A stretch of DNA of 64,000 bases. Source: an uncultured Clostridia bacterium (GTDB taxonomy: Bacteria > Bacillota > Clostridia > Lachnospirales > Anaerotignaceae). The notes under the pieces were generated by a model. The model did not search any database. It was given only the letters and a program-made list of their open reading frames with translations, and was not told the origin of the DNA. Position numbers and translations under genes: made by a program. How positions within the stretch are numbered: position 1 is the stretch's first letter; every line of letters starts with the position of its first letter. Shown here piece by piece: positions 46,769-56,157 of the stretch. The stretch covers positions 248,001 to 312,000 of the forward strand of contig CABSIK010000001.1 of the NCBI GenBank assembly GCA_902477755.1, written 5' to 3'.

Positions 46769-46807
46769 AGAAAATCCCAAAACGAACTTTTCGTTATGGG
46801 ATTTTCT
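46769..46807 (-). terminator. Attenuator-like hairpin after the acl pair
   Basis: AGAAAATCCC and GGGATTTTCT enclose an inner AACGAA/TTCGTT stem, so nearly all 39 bases pair. It lies between the second acl gene and the CoA-transferase gene and probably lowers downstream transcription or protects the acl mRNA. Confidence 0.65.
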
Positions 46808-46864
46808 TATGAACCATGCAATATTTTAAATTTATGGAATGTGTAGCCGCAAAGGGTTCACCAA

Positions 46865-47323
46865 TTATTCACCAGGATGTTTTCTGTCTTTGAAAGAAGA
46901 TTCCTGGGGACCTCTCTGGTCTTTCTTAGCGATATACAGGCTGCCGATGCCTCTGCCACACAGTACAGGAGGTTCACATGCTGTTGCTGCTGTTTCAGGA
47001 GTTGCAACGCCGGAAAGGTCTGCATCGGTTCTATCCAGCTGTGTTGCTACTTTCCATGCTTCGAATCTGCATGTATAGGACTGGTTGCCTACTTTTTCGA
47101 TCCAGCCATGGTATTCCATGAAGTCACCAACATATACAGGTGCCAGGAATTCCACTTTTTCATAGCCCAAGAACAGGCTGATGTCACCATCTACATAAAC
47201 CATCAGTTCTGTACCAACGTCGCCCCATTGTTCCACGATTCTTGCGCCGTTTACCAAACCGCCAACATAATGTGCATCTTTTGCGCTCATCATCAGATGA
47301 TGTACAACCTTTTTACCTACCAT
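46865..47323 (-). CDS. acl2: Beta-alanyl-CoA:ammonia-lyase, second copy
   Basis: 152 residues; start at 47323 with GGAGG 8 bases upstream. A hot-dog fold protein whose opening VGKKVVHHLMMSAKDAHY and end RGPQESSFKDRKHPGE match the Clostridium propionicum Acl enzymes as I remember them. The reaction is loss of ammonia from beta-alanyl-CoA to give acryloyl-CoA. It differs from the other copy at only a few residues (E/N in ARIVxQ, R/K in TCxFE, GI/AT in CGRxxGS). 3-aminobutyryl-CoA lyase of lysine fermentation is the related alternative, but no kce/kdd genes are near. Confidence 0.85.
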   Translation of the reverse strand: MVGKKVVHHLMMSAKDAHYVGGLVNGARIVEQWGDVGTELMVYVDGDISLFLGYEKVEFLAPVYVGDFMEYHGWIEKVGNQSYTCRFEAWKVATQLDRTDADLSGVATPETAATACEPPVLCGRGIGSLYIAKKDQRGPQESSFKDRKHPGE

Positions 47324-47379
47324 AGCTTTTTCCTCCTTTTGTTTTGTCAAATCGCATTTAATTTACACAAATGAAATCA

Positions 47380-47838
47380 TTATTCACCGGGATGTTTTCT
47401 GTCTTTGAAAGAAGATTCCTGAGGACCTCTCTGGTCTTTCTTTGCAATATACAGGCTGCCTGTTGCTCTGCCGCACAGTACAGGAGGTTCACATGCTGTT
47501 GCTGCTGTTTCAGGAGTTGCAACGCCAGAAAGATCTGCATCTGTTCTATCCAGCTGTGTAGCAACTTTCCATGCTTCAAACTTACATGTATAGGACTGGT
47601 TGCCTACTTTTTCGATCCAGCCATGGTATTCCATGAAGTCACCAACATATACAGGTGCCAGGAATTCCACTTTTTCATAGCCCAAGAACAGGCTGATGTC
47701 ACCATCTACATAAACCATCAGTTCTGTACCAACGTCGCCCCACTGATTTACAATTCTTGCACCATTTACCAGACCACCAACGTAATGTGCATCCTTCGCG
47801 CTCATCATCAGATGATGTACAACCTTTTTACCTACCAT
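47380..47838 (-). CDS. acl1: Beta-alanyl-CoA:ammonia-lyase, first copy
   Basis: 152 residues, first gene of the operon, with AAGGAGG upstream. Same hot-dog fold and sequence as its neighbour 56 bases downstream, also near-identical in DNA, so the pair is a tandem duplication kept alike by recent origin or gene conversion. Removes ammonia from beta-alanyl-CoA in the acryloyl-CoA pathway of amino acid fermentation. C. propionicum also carries two near-identical copies, which supports the name. A short insert after LDRTDADLSGVATPE makes both proteins slightly longer than the 145 residues I recall. Confidence 0.87.
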   Translation of the reverse strand: MVGKKVVHHLMMSAKDAHYVGGLVNGARIVNQWGDVGTELMVYVDGDISLFLGYEKVEFLAPVYVGDFMEYHGWIEKVGNQSYTCKFEAWKVATQLDRTDADLSGVATPETAATACEPPVLCGRATGSLYIAKKDQRGPQESSFKDRKHPGE

Positions 47839-47905
47839 ATTAAATTCCTCCTTCTGTTGTGTATTTTATTGTGTTTTTTGTTTGGTTTGTTCTATGGCTA
47901 TACTG

Positions 47906-47932
47906 TACGGCATACCGTAAATGGAAAGTCAA
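47906..47932 (-). promoter_or_regulatory. acl promoter region with dyad operator
   Basis: Minus-strand -35 TTGACT (47927-47932). A perfect dyad TACGG-cata-CCGTA (47906-47919) lies just downstream, overlapping the spacer and the possible -10 (TACAGT at spacing 19 or TATAGC further on). The dyad position suggests a regulator acting on this promoter, perhaps MerR-type given the long spacer. Confidence 0.45.
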
Positions 47933-48164
47933 TATTCGTTTTTTACTTTTTTAAATCTTTTTAAAAACTTAAAAGTACCAAGTTTCCATCTGCTGGATAG
48001 TTTTTTATTGCCTGCTTTTTCTGGCAAATCCATTTCTGATGAAAAAAATGAATCCAAAAGATTCTTTAATTTTAAGGAGACTTTTTTTGTATATTTTCTG
48101 ATGTGTTTTTCGCTTTTTTGCAGCAAAAATTTTCTTTTAGACTGCTATAACTAGTTACAGGCAA
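47933..48164. other. AT-rich intergenic stretch, nothing recognised
   Basis: Mostly poly-T and poly-A tracts with weak short frames on both strands. It contains no ribosome site or conserved protein segment, and probably acts as upstream promoter DNA for acl. Confidence 0.5.
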
Positions 48165-48215
48165 AAGAAAAAGACAGCATTTTCCATATAAAAATGGATA
48201 AATACTGTCTTTTTT
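48165..48215 (-). terminator. Terminator after the DUF4261-like gene
   Basis: Arms AAAAGACAG and CTGTCTTTT with an inner CCAT/ATGG stem; minus-strand reading is followed by TTTTTCTTTT. Marks the end of the poly-immunity island. Confidence 0.8.
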
Positions 48216-48244
48216 CATTCAAAACATTAAAATGCGAATACAAA

Positions 48245-49120
48245 TCAATGTCTTGATGCATATTTTCCTGTGTTGACATCCAGTACATCTCTAACCGGTT
48301 GTACCAGTGATTTTCGGCGGCGGTATTGCCACTGTACTTCTTTGGTTATTTTATCCTGCATCAATCCCATAATGATTCCGCTATCTTTTGCGGAGTTTTC
48401 ATGCTCCAGAATATAAGAAGCCATATTATAAGCATGATTTACGACCCAGTTAGGATTCATATCATGGAAATGATACTGAAAATCTGGCAAAAACAAAGTT
48501 CCCATACCAATGGTATCAATAAGTTTGTCTTCCGTCCCATTAACATTAAAATATCTCGCATTTACACCGAATCGAATAAATCGGCTCAAGCCGGAAAACT
48601 GGTGATTTCTCACTTCTTTCGCTAAAAACATTTTGCCGCAGTTCTGGAAATAGAATGCTTCACAATCAGGGAACAACTCTGCCAATGCCTCCAGAAAGTC
48701 CATATCCAAATTAGCACGTTCTTGTATAGGCAATGCGCCTGCCAACATATCTGTTGCAATGATCTGATACTGACAGTCCTGAAAAATGCGATCTCTGTCT
48801 TGCTGGCAGTCCCACATTTGATTTTTCTGAAAATCATCAAAACTCTCCCCTGAAAAACTGGTGCAGCTGCTTACAAAGAACTGTACCGGTGTTTTTCCTT
48901 CTTTCAGCTCAGCAATATGATCCAGAGCCGTAAAGGCAGCCATTTCTTCATCATAGGAAAAACATTCTGTTGCACCGATATGTTTCTGTATAACTGTTGT
49001 CATAAGATCTTTTGCCGGCAGATCGATTGGGTTTTTAAATAACATTTGTATCATAAAAGGGCCGCCGGGGCAAAACCCATTCTCATTATCTAAATCTTGC
49101 TGAAATACTCCATTGTTCAT
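48245..49120 (-). CDS. DUF4261-like protein, putative immunity protein
   Basis: 291 residues. The C-terminal half (FIRFGVNARYFNV, TLFLPDFQYHFHDMNPNWVVNHAYNMASYI, VLDVNTGKYAS) is the style of DUF4261-type proteins common in clostridial poly-immunity clusters. Family members occur with polymorphic toxin immunity genes, and a different DUF4261 domain lies within the giant neighbour at 51247-56157. No signal or membrane helix. The toxin it would block is unknown. Confidence 0.6.
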   Translation of the reverse strand: MNNGVFQQDLDNENGFCPGGPFMIQMLFKNPIDLPAKDLMTTVIQKHIGATECFSYDEEMAAFTALDHIAELKEGKTPVQFFVSSCTSFSGESFDDFQKNQMWDCQQDRDRIFQDCQYQIIATDMLAGALPIQERANLDMDFLEALAELFPDCEAFYFQNCGKMFLAKEVRNHQFSGLSRFIRFGVNARYFNVNGTEDKLIDTIGMGTLFLPDFQYHFHDMNPNWVVNHAYNMASYILEHENSAKDSGIIMGLMQDKITKEVQWQYRRRKSLVQPVRDVLDVNTGKYASRH

Positions 49121-49194
49121 TGCTTGTCCTCCTTTTTATCATTGAATAAATTAAATCAAACATCTTCTTCTGATGGATAATCTCTCTCGGAAAA

Positions 49195-49371
49195 TTACCA
49201 TGCATGCATCAGATTCGATAGATTTGCTTTTCCGAATATACAGCTGAATGCCAACTGCTCCGCCTCATTTTCTGTGCCATACTATTTTCCCACAATAGCA
49301 TCCAATCCTGCTGCACCTCCGCTTGCAGCCTAAACATTCGCTACAAAAGAAATAGAAAATCTGTCCTCCAT
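49195..49371 (-). pseudogene. Short decayed gene with two in-frame stops
   Basis: One frame of 59 codons reads EDRFSISFVANV-stop-AASGGAAGLDAIVGK-stop-YGTENEAEQLAFSCIFGKA and ends in TAA. The protein-like flow across both TAG codons suggests a dead gene. Family not recognised. The rest of 49121-49573 shows nothing. Confidence 0.35.
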
Positions 49372-49573
49372 CCATTATTATACTTTGTTTATCAATATTT
49401 TGCAAAATTCCTCCTAATGTCGATATTCTGCCAACTGTTTCAGTGTTCCATACTTTTCGATTACAAATTATTTTTCCAGTTGCCCAAAAAACACAGAATG
49501 ACTGAAGTGCATCTACTGGATTAGACCAGAAACTGTTAATAAAATCTAGATAATACGTCTCAACAAAGCAATA

Positions 49574-50077
49574 CTATTTTACACCTCTTTGTTTTAACAA
49601 GTCAAAAATTTCTTCCATATCCATTTCAAACATGATACTGTCCTTCTCTATTGGCACAAAATGATACACTACTTTTTCTGTACCGAATTCCCGTTCTAAC
49701 TGCTCCCACTGCGTGAAAGGATAGATGCAAAATGCAAGGGTGTCACTGCCAAGGGATCCCATAAACCATCGAATTTGATAATTGGGTGCTACATATTCCT
49801 GTATGCTTCTTAGTGTTGTATCTCGGTCTGTGTAATCTTCTGCATACGGTATTGCAGCAGAAATGCCGTCTTTCTCCAAAATAATATCTATGCCTCGTTC
49901 TTTTGCAATTTCCACACATTTAAATACAATTTTATCTTTGTCTGGCAGTTTTTTATTGAAATATTCAATGATGGATTCGTCATATTCACGCCAATCTATC
50001 CAAATCAAAGCATCACTTTCCCAGAATAGATCTAAATATTCCTCTGGGGACAGCAAAAAGTTTCTGATTTCCTCCAT
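49574..50077 (-). CDS. Uncharacterised acidic protein, putative immunity protein
   Basis: 167 residues, acidic, with GGAGG upstream. Segments include WESDALIWIDWREYDESIIEYFNKKLPDKDK, TLRSIQEYVAPNYQIRWFMGS and a helical acidic end. No domain recognised. Size, charge and place in the poly-immunity island suggest an immunity protein, though no toxin is visible nearby. Confidence 0.6.
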   Translation of the reverse strand: MEEIRNFLLSPEEYLDLFWESDALIWIDWREYDESIIEYFNKKLPDKDKIVFKCVEIAKERGIDIILEKDGISAAIPYAEDYTDRDTTLRSIQEYVAPNYQIRWFMGSLGSDTLAFCIYPFTQWEQLEREFGTEKVVYHFVPIEKDSIMFEMDMEEIFDLLKQRGVK

Positions 50078-50099
50078 AGTGTTCCTCCTTCCATTTACT

Positions 50100-50294
50100 T
50101 TATCTTGATTCTATTTCATACTGAAATCTCATTCTTAAAATCGAATACTGCTCTGATAAGAAAAAATTATCTCTTGCACACAAAGCAGCAAGAAGCATAA
50201 AACCTTTGCTGTCTGTCCCTATATAACAACGGTACCATGCTTCGCCAAAAAAGGACAGGTTTTGTCTGCTTTTGCTTCAACATGACACTTAGCA
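50100..50294 (-). pseudogene. C-terminal remnant of an unknown gene
   Basis: An open frame of 63 codons without a start codon or ribosome site reads KADKTCPFFGEAWYRCYIG, then DSKGFMLLAALCARDNFFLSEQYSILRM and a TAA. The sequence looks coding; the rest of the gene is missing upstream. Probably the tail of a deleted immunity-type gene. Confidence 0.35.
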
Positions 50295-50366
50295 CCTTAC
50301 TTTTTCACCATTCAATCATGTCCCAATGGTTAAATTGTCCATTTCTATTGATCGCAGATAGAAAAC

Positions 50367-51230
50367 TCAATCAAAATCCATCCAGACCAAGTGCTTTCCA
50401 CAATGCAGGCATTGGAACAAATAGCACTGCAAATGACCGCCATTAACAGATTCCTGTATCATTTTTTTCTGCTCATCATCCCACATAGGGTCATCCAATA
50501 CTTCATCCATGACATCTAATGCCTGCAATTCCATAGCACCTACTCTGCCCAAGTAAGCACAAAAGTCTCCACAATGGGCACGCCAGTATTCCTGCTGCCA
50601 GCCACAGTAACCAGGTGTACGATGAATGAGTTCATCCAGTTTGTCAGCATCTTCCACACCATCATCCACGGAATGATCATCCTGAAAGCTGCCATCAAAC
50701 TTTTCAACCGCTTTTCCACTGGCAATACAAGATGGACACAGGTAATCAATGTCATCCACAGCATAGAATGGTGCTTCATAATAGATGTGTGTTACCTTTC
50801 CACAGCAGTCACAGACAACACCTTCGTCAGATTGTTCAAAAGCTCCTGTTTCTAAAGGATTTGGATGATATCTGAAAAACGGCAGACCCATTTGTAGCTG
50901 TTTTTCCTGATTCTTTCTTTTTTCCTCTTTCGTCTTTGGTTTTTTGAGGGCATAATGATCGCCCCATTTTTCCGCATAGTCTTTCATAGTTGCCAGACGT
51001 TTGAAAACCTTCGAATCGGATTTATCTCCAATTTTACAGAGCAGGTCATAGGCACTTTTTTTATAATCCAACAGATTATAGACATTGACCAAGACTTCTT
51101 TTGCCTGCGGATCTTCCATTTGCTCCAACTCTTCCTTAAAGGCATGGAGAGCGCGAACGCTCTCCGGTTTGCCTTTCGGTTCATTGAATTTCTTTTGAAG
51201 CTCTATGTATTTCTTCAAATATCCGTTCAT
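50367..51230 (-). CDS. CbrC family protein
   Basis: 287 residues; start at 51230 with GGGGTG 6 bases upstream, 16 bases after the giant gene stop. From about residue 115 it has the CbrC (UPF0167, colicin E2 tolerance) pattern: FFRYHPNPLETGAFEQSDEGVVCDCCGK, YLCPSCIASGKA and a C-terminal CLHCGKHLVW, all zinc-binding cysteine pairs. The first 110 residues are a helical extension. CbrC proteins recur in poly-immunity loci and may protect against nuclease-type toxins. Confidence 0.85.
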   Translation of the reverse strand: MNGYLKKYIELQKKFNEPKGKPESVRALHAFKEELEQMEDPQAKEVLVNVYNLLDYKKSAYDLLCKIGDKSDSKVFKRLATMKDYAEKWGDHYALKKPKTKEEKRKNQEKQLQMGLPFFRYHPNPLETGAFEQSDEGVVCDCCGKVTHIYYEAPFYAVDDIDYLCPSCIASGKAVEKFDGSFQDDHSVDDGVEDADKLDELIHRTPGYCGWQQEYWRAHCGDFCAYLGRVGAMELQALDVMDEVLDDPMWDDEQKKMIQESVNGGHLQCYLFQCLHCGKHLVWMDFD

Positions 51231-51246
51231 AAACTTCACCCCGTGT

Positions 51247-54200
51247 TTAATCCCACCAGAAGTACCAAACTCTGGACTGCTGTAATACATCTGCCAATGA
51301 GCCTACCGTAGCATCTTCTGGGCCTTGATCCACTATATCTGGGCAGAAACCATATTGTTCCAAAGCCACTTCCATTGCACATTCTTTTGAAATAGCAGCC
51401 GGAAGATCAAATTCCAGTACGTCATGTGTCAGAACGGCAGGTACAGCTCCATACTGCTCAAACCAGTATTTCGCCACCGCCATAAGTTCTGGTGTATCTG
51501 GGCATTCATTCCAGTTTCCAAAAGGCAAGTATGCAAAGATTTCCCAAGGATGTTTTACTGGAATTTTAGCTAAAATCATAGGATATGTCATGTCTGTATC
51601 ATATTCCCAGAAGCTGGAAAAACGGTTATTTTCGTATCCATTTTCCATTTTTCCGAGTATTTCTTCTTCCCAATTCATATCATCATCGTCCACTTCTTCT
51701 TTTCGAAGTCCAATCATTTCCTCCAAAACTGCCTTTCCGTCTTTGACGGAGATAGAGAGCATCTTCTTTCGATACTCTGTTACGTTTTTGAGTTCAAATT
51801 CGTAAAAATCCGCCTCATTCTCAGGGTCGGCATTCATCACCAGACACTCCAACAGCGTTTCGTCATCCGCCTTGATGAGCATCGGCACAAAACCTTTCTG
51901 GGCGCTGTCTCGCTTAGCATAACTGTAAGCCGCCGTAATAGGATCATCATCTTTCATAGATGGGAAGTAAGTACATTCACAGTCCAGATATTCCATGATT
52001 GCCTGAGCCACCTCAGAAGGCTCCAATGTATCCTCGTTGAAGTCCTGTCCTTGCCAGTTCATAAAGCGTTTCTCAATCACCTTTGCCATAGCTTGATAAT
52101 ATTCCTCATCAAAAGGAATGAACAGATATGCTTCATCTTGAATTTCATCGGAATAGTTACGTTCCTGACCAATGATACCAATGGCGTAGTTGTCGATATC
52201 AGAAGGATAATATGGAGCATCATTCTCTCCATAGTAGTAATATGCGAAAGCCTGCCCCTGTCTATTGAACAAAGTAGTAAAAAGCTGTCCTTCCAATCCA
52301 TCTCGAATAAATACACGCAAATCCACATTTGTATGTTCTATTTTTGCTTGTTCTACCAAATCACCATATTCCTGTATAAACTCCTCATTCATCAAATCAC
52401 GTTCCATGGCCCATCGTAAGTAAATTGCCATGTGATTATATGCATTGATTTCATCCATCGGTAAATTCTTTTTCTGGATGGTTTCGACATGATATACCCC
52501 ATCATCCATTACCAGTGTGTCTAATTCACCTTCACCTGCCTCAACGTCACTTTTATCAGAATCATAAGAGATTTTCAGTGTCATCTGATCTTTTGGCAGA
52601 CTGACGCCTGGACTGCGGGTAATAGTGCGTTTATCCTCAGCAGAAAAACCAATGGTTTCCCCGTCATGAAGTTCCACATCATTCTCCAGAACATAAGACA
52701 CAAGGCTTGCCAGGAAGTCTCGCAAATCACTCGGTTCAGCATCAGTACCCAGCACTTCCATCTCATCCTTGCCGAATACATCCATACCATAAGTGTAAGC
52801 GTTCATACCATTTTCATCACGGTACAGACCAAACCAAATCCAGTTAAAAATAGGCAGTTCATCATTTTGCAGCATATCAGCAAAACCTTCATAAAAACGA
52901 GGTTCAAATACAACACCGCTGGTATAAACCCCTGTTGCGTATTTCTGACGGCAGCAAGCAGCTACCAGCTTGGTGAACAACTTACCTTTTTCCAGCAAAT
53001 CTTCCTCTTTTCCCAAAACTGCTACCATAATATGGGCACAATGTTCTTTTGCTATCTTTACCGCATCCTCCCACATATAGTTGTTTTCCGCATTTATTTC
53101 CGCTTCGCCGTTGGGAATTGGATAAGTTCCAAGGCTGACAGCAGCAAGCATATCTCCCACTTCAAACACTAAGGCATCATCACTCTTATCCTCGCTTGCG
53201 TCATGTTCATCCACGGTGATGTTCCATTTTTCTTTCATATCTTGAATAAATTGCTGCTTGTCCCATTTTCCTTTGGACAAGAGGACAAATCCGGTAAAAA
53301 CGCCTGTGGGGTCACTCTCGTCCTCCGATTCTGCCTCGGTACGTCTGGCAATTTCTTTCTGGCATTCCTGTATTACCAAAGGCGCATCTGTATCTTCTGG
53401 ATCTAATTCTGCCCAGCGCTGTGCATAAGGGATAGCTTTTTCTTCCTGTCCATAAAGATATTGATAAGCATAAGCCATACGCATATTCCATTCTGCTTTG
53501 TCTTGACCTTCCTCTCGAACAGATTCCAGCACATTAATGGCACGCAGGAGCGCCTTGTCTCCCTTGTAATTTGGTGTTCCCTCATCGTGATCTCCGATAA
53601 TGGCATAGTTTTCCAGTGCCCGTGCCATGGCATAAGCAATGCGGTAACCCCACCATTCCTCTGGAATGGCATTCAACGCCTGAATGCAGCGAGTATACTC
53701 GTCCTCATCATTCCACTGCTCTAATTGCTGATAAAATTCTTCTGCATTTTCCGGTGTATAAGGGATATAATCCATTCCCGTCAATGTTTCTTCCAATTCT
53801 TCAACTCTCTCCTTGGAATCTAAGTCATCATTTTCGGTCTGTTTCAGATACACAGTGGATGCCTCTCTGCGGAATGTATGGAAACTTGCCCAAGGCAAAT
53901 CTGTATCCGCAAAAAATTCCTTTGCCATTTGCAGTGCATTACGAATATCCCACGCAATAAAATCTACATAGCCATAATAAATACCAGTAGCACCGCCAGT
54001 GAGCGTAAGTACTTCCATCCCTTCATCGGTGGTAAATACTCCCTCCAATTGATCTCGAAAATCAAAAATCTTCTGACTGCCTTCTTCCTCACGAAGTGTA
54101 TCCAGTGGATAACAGAAAAAGCCTGCCACTGCACCATCAGCGTGAAGATCGTCCATGTAATCGTTGTCATTGTTTAGATAACCATTGATGAGAGCTGCAC

Positions 54201-56157
54201 AGCAAGTAGAGCCGGCAATGGTATCTAATCTCCAATCCGCCTCTGGATCTTCATTTGGTTCCATGCTGTATCCCATATAAGTTTCCAAATAGCTTTCTGG
54301 ATCTTTGGAAAGGTCTAAGCCTTTTTCTTTCAGTATATTCGGCAGACAAGAAAGCAGTTGGGCAGGTTCATCTTTTGGTTCCGTCAGTACATCAAAAGCT
54401 TCTATGTATCGCATATGAGGAATTTCACCCAACACCTGATCCGTCAACGTAGTCAGCATCCACCATACACGACCTTCTTCTTCCACAAGCATTGGCAGCA
54501 GTTTTTCGCAATAGGTCTCCAAAGCAAAACGATTTTCACCAATATCCTCTAACCAAATCTGCACATCATCGCCGGAAATATCCCATTCACCTGCACGCAG
54601 ACCAATGTTTTCCACGCTTTGGCGCCCCACCAGAATATTCCAATGCTCCAATATCTCTTTTGGTGCGTGTTTCTGGAAGTAGACCAGTTCAAAAAGTTTT
54701 ACCTTGTCGCCTTCCGGAGTTAGGATTAGTTCATGTTTTTCGCCATTGAAGCCCATCTCAAAGGAAATACCTTCAAAAGCAATATGTAAAATTTCCTCAC
54801 ATGCGGCAACGAGTTCTTCACCACGTTGCTGATTTGCATCTTCATCCATGATTTGACGCAGGTTGGATTCCTGTACAACAAATTCCTCCCATACTTCTTC
54901 TACTTTTTCTCGGAAACACACACTGAACTGAGGCAACGTGATCTGTTCTTGACACCATTCCATGAATTCTTTAGTATCTTCATCATCAGGACGAGCTTCC
55001 AAAGCTTTCTGAAAGTATGATAGCGCTTTTCCTTCCTGGTCCAGATAAAAATAGGAATAGCCCATACGGAAATTCCAAAGGTGATCGTCAGCAAAATATT
55101 CTTCATGTTTGTGCAACAATGCAATGGATTTTTTAAGCAATTCTCGGTCAGACCGTACTCCTAAATTGTTGTAGGCACGAGCCAGTTCGCTATCCATTTC
55201 TGGTGTTCTTACTTCAGCAGGAATTGATTCCAAAGCATTTATGATTTTCTGATATTCGTTAGTTTCATGCCACTTCTGGCATTGTTCTAAAATATCCATA
55301 TCCGAGTCCTCCTCGTCCTCATCAGGTTTCCAGTCTTCGATTTGCTGGAACATACCGTTTTCATCTCTCTCGAAAGCAGAGTTGTACGGTGCTTTTAGTA
55401 AAGAAATGATATCAGGATCGTCATTACAAATGGTATTCAATCCATAAATACCGGAATTATTTGGATCATCCATATAGGCATCACTTTCATCACCGGCAGT
55501 AAAACGCCAACCGCTATCCCAGTCGCCATCTGACTTCTCTCGGTAGCAGTAACCAACCTTACAGCCTTCCACTGTAATACGGTTAGTGGCAATGCATCCA
55601 TTGGCTCCATCCCAGTCAGGGAGTAAATTCTTCATGTCCTCTGCCTTCACATAGTAGTGGCGATTGCGACCAGCAGACTCATAAAGTTCTTTACGCAGTG
55701 CCTCCACATCTCGAGCCATTTCTTGAATCTCCTCGTCATCCATCATTTCATGAAGGTCATAGGACAGAGGATTTTGGGCAAAGTCCGCAAGAGTTCTGTC
55801 CATGGCGTCGTGTTCCTCTGGTGTGGCAGTAATTCGTATACAGCGTGAAGGCGTATTGTAGTCGTCCAAGTCGTGCAGATTTACGCTGCCATTCACATAA
55901 CATTCCAACAAAATGGCTGCCAGATCCGTGATGACATCAATGGCAAAATGAAAATCCATGTCTACGCCGTTGGAATGGGTAAACTCAAGATATTCTATTG
56001 TTTGTCGGAAATCCCAATTTTGCTTATCCAGACCAATCTTGGCAAAAATCTCGCTGAGAGAGATTTCCTCTTTCTTTTGGTCTTCTAAAAACGCCACAAG
56101 GTTCAGGCTGTCATCGGAACCTCCAATAAAGTTGCCCCAGTATTTGCTGATGTACAT
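51247..56157 (-). CDS. Giant multi-domain poly-immunity protein
   Basis: 1636 residues, strongly acidic, with AGGAGG upstream. Domains in order: an N-terminal immunity-like domain (1-150); DUF2185/Imm33-like (about 187-275, CIATNRITVEGCKVGYCYRE, GWRFTAGDESDAYMDDP); TPR-like (about 290-410); an unnamed region (to about 780); a second TPR-like repeat (about 810-940); DUF4261 (about 952-1180, YTYGMDVFGKDEMEVLG, DGETIGFSAEDKR); another region with YAIGIIGQERNYSDE; and DUF4253 at the end (about 1530-1636, WFEQYGAVPAVLTHDVLEFDLP). Such fusions protect one cell against several polymorphic toxins. Unusually long for the class. No secretion signal. Confidence 0.85.
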   Translation of the reverse strand: MYISKYWGNFIGGSDDSLNLVAFLEDQKKEEISLSEIFAKIGLDKQNWDFRQTIEYLEFTHSNGVDMDFHFAIDVITDLAAILLECYVNGSVNLHDLDDYNTPSRCIRITATPEEHDAMDRTLADFAQNPLSYDLHEMMDDEEIQEMARDVEALRKELYESAGRNRHYYVKAEDMKNLLPDWDGANGCIATNRITVEGCKVGYCYREKSDGDWDSGWRFTAGDESDAYMDDPNNSGIYGLNTICNDDPDIISLLKAPYNSAFERDENGMFQQIEDWKPDEDEEDSDMDILEQCQKWHETNEYQKIINALESIPAEVRTPEMDSELARAYNNLGVRSDRELLKKSIALLHKHEEYFADDHLWNFRMGYSYFYLDQEGKALSYFQKALEARPDDEDTKEFMEWCQEQITLPQFSVCFREKVEEVWEEFVVQESNLRQIMDEDANQQRGEELVAACEEILHIAFEGISFEMGFNGEKHELILTPEGDKVKLFELVYFQKHAPKEILEHWNILVGRQSVENIGLRAGEWDISGDDVQIWLEDIGENRFALETYCEKLLPMLVEEEGRVWWMLTTLTDQVLGEIPHMRYIEAFDVLTEPKDEPAQLLSCLPNILKEKGLDLSKDPESYLETYMGYSMEPNEDPEADWRLDTIAGSTCCAALINGYLNNDNDYMDDLHADGAVAGFFCYPLDTLREEEGSQKIFDFRDQLEGVFTTDEGMEVLTLTGGATGIYYGYVDFIAWDIRNALQMAKEFFADTDLPWASFHTFRREASTVYLKQTENDDLDSKERVEELEETLTGMDYIPYTPENAEEFYQQLEQWNDEDEYTRCIQALNAIPEEWWGYRIAYAMARALENYAIIGDHDEGTPNYKGDKALLRAINVLESVREEGQDKAEWNMRMAYAYQYLYGQEEKAIPYAQRWAELDPEDTDAPLVIQECQKEIARRTEAESEDESDPTGVFTGFVLLSKGKWDKQQFIQDMKEKWNITVDEHDASEDKSDDALVFEVGDMLAAVSLGTYPIPNGEAEINAENNYMWEDAVKIAKEHCAHIMVAVLGKEEDLLEKGKLFTKLVAACCRQKYATGVYTSGVVFEPRFYEGFADMLQNDELPIFNWIWFGLYRDENGMNAYTYGMDVFGKDEMEVLGTDAEPSDLRDFLASLVSYVLENDVELHDGETIGFSAEDKRTITRSPGVSLPKDQMTLKISYDSDKSDVEAGEGELDTLVMDDGVYHVETIQKKNLPMDEINAYNHMAIYLRWAMERDLMNEEFIQEYGDLVEQAKIEHTNVDLRVFIRDGLEGQLFTTLFNRQGQAFAYYYYGENDAPYYPSDIDNYAIGIIGQERNYSDEIQDEAYLFIPFDEEYYQAMAKVIEKRFMNWQGQDFNEDTLEPSEVAQAIMEYLDCECTYFPSMKDDDPITAAYSYAKRDSAQKGFVPMLIKADDETLLECLVMNADPENEADFYEFELKNVTEYRKKMLSISVKDGKAVLEEMIGLRKEEVDDDDMNWEEEILGKMENGYENNRFSSFWEYDTDMTYPMILAKIPVKHPWEIFAYLPFGNWNECPDTPELMAVAKYWFEQYGAVPAVLTHDVLEFDLPAAISKECAMEVALEQYGFCPDIVDQGPEDATVGSLADVLQQSRVWYFWWD

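Noticed and set aside
47371..47964. Open frames opposite both acl genes
   Set aside because: The lyase frames match a known enzyme family; the antisense frames are low-complexity Cys/Phe-rich shadows.
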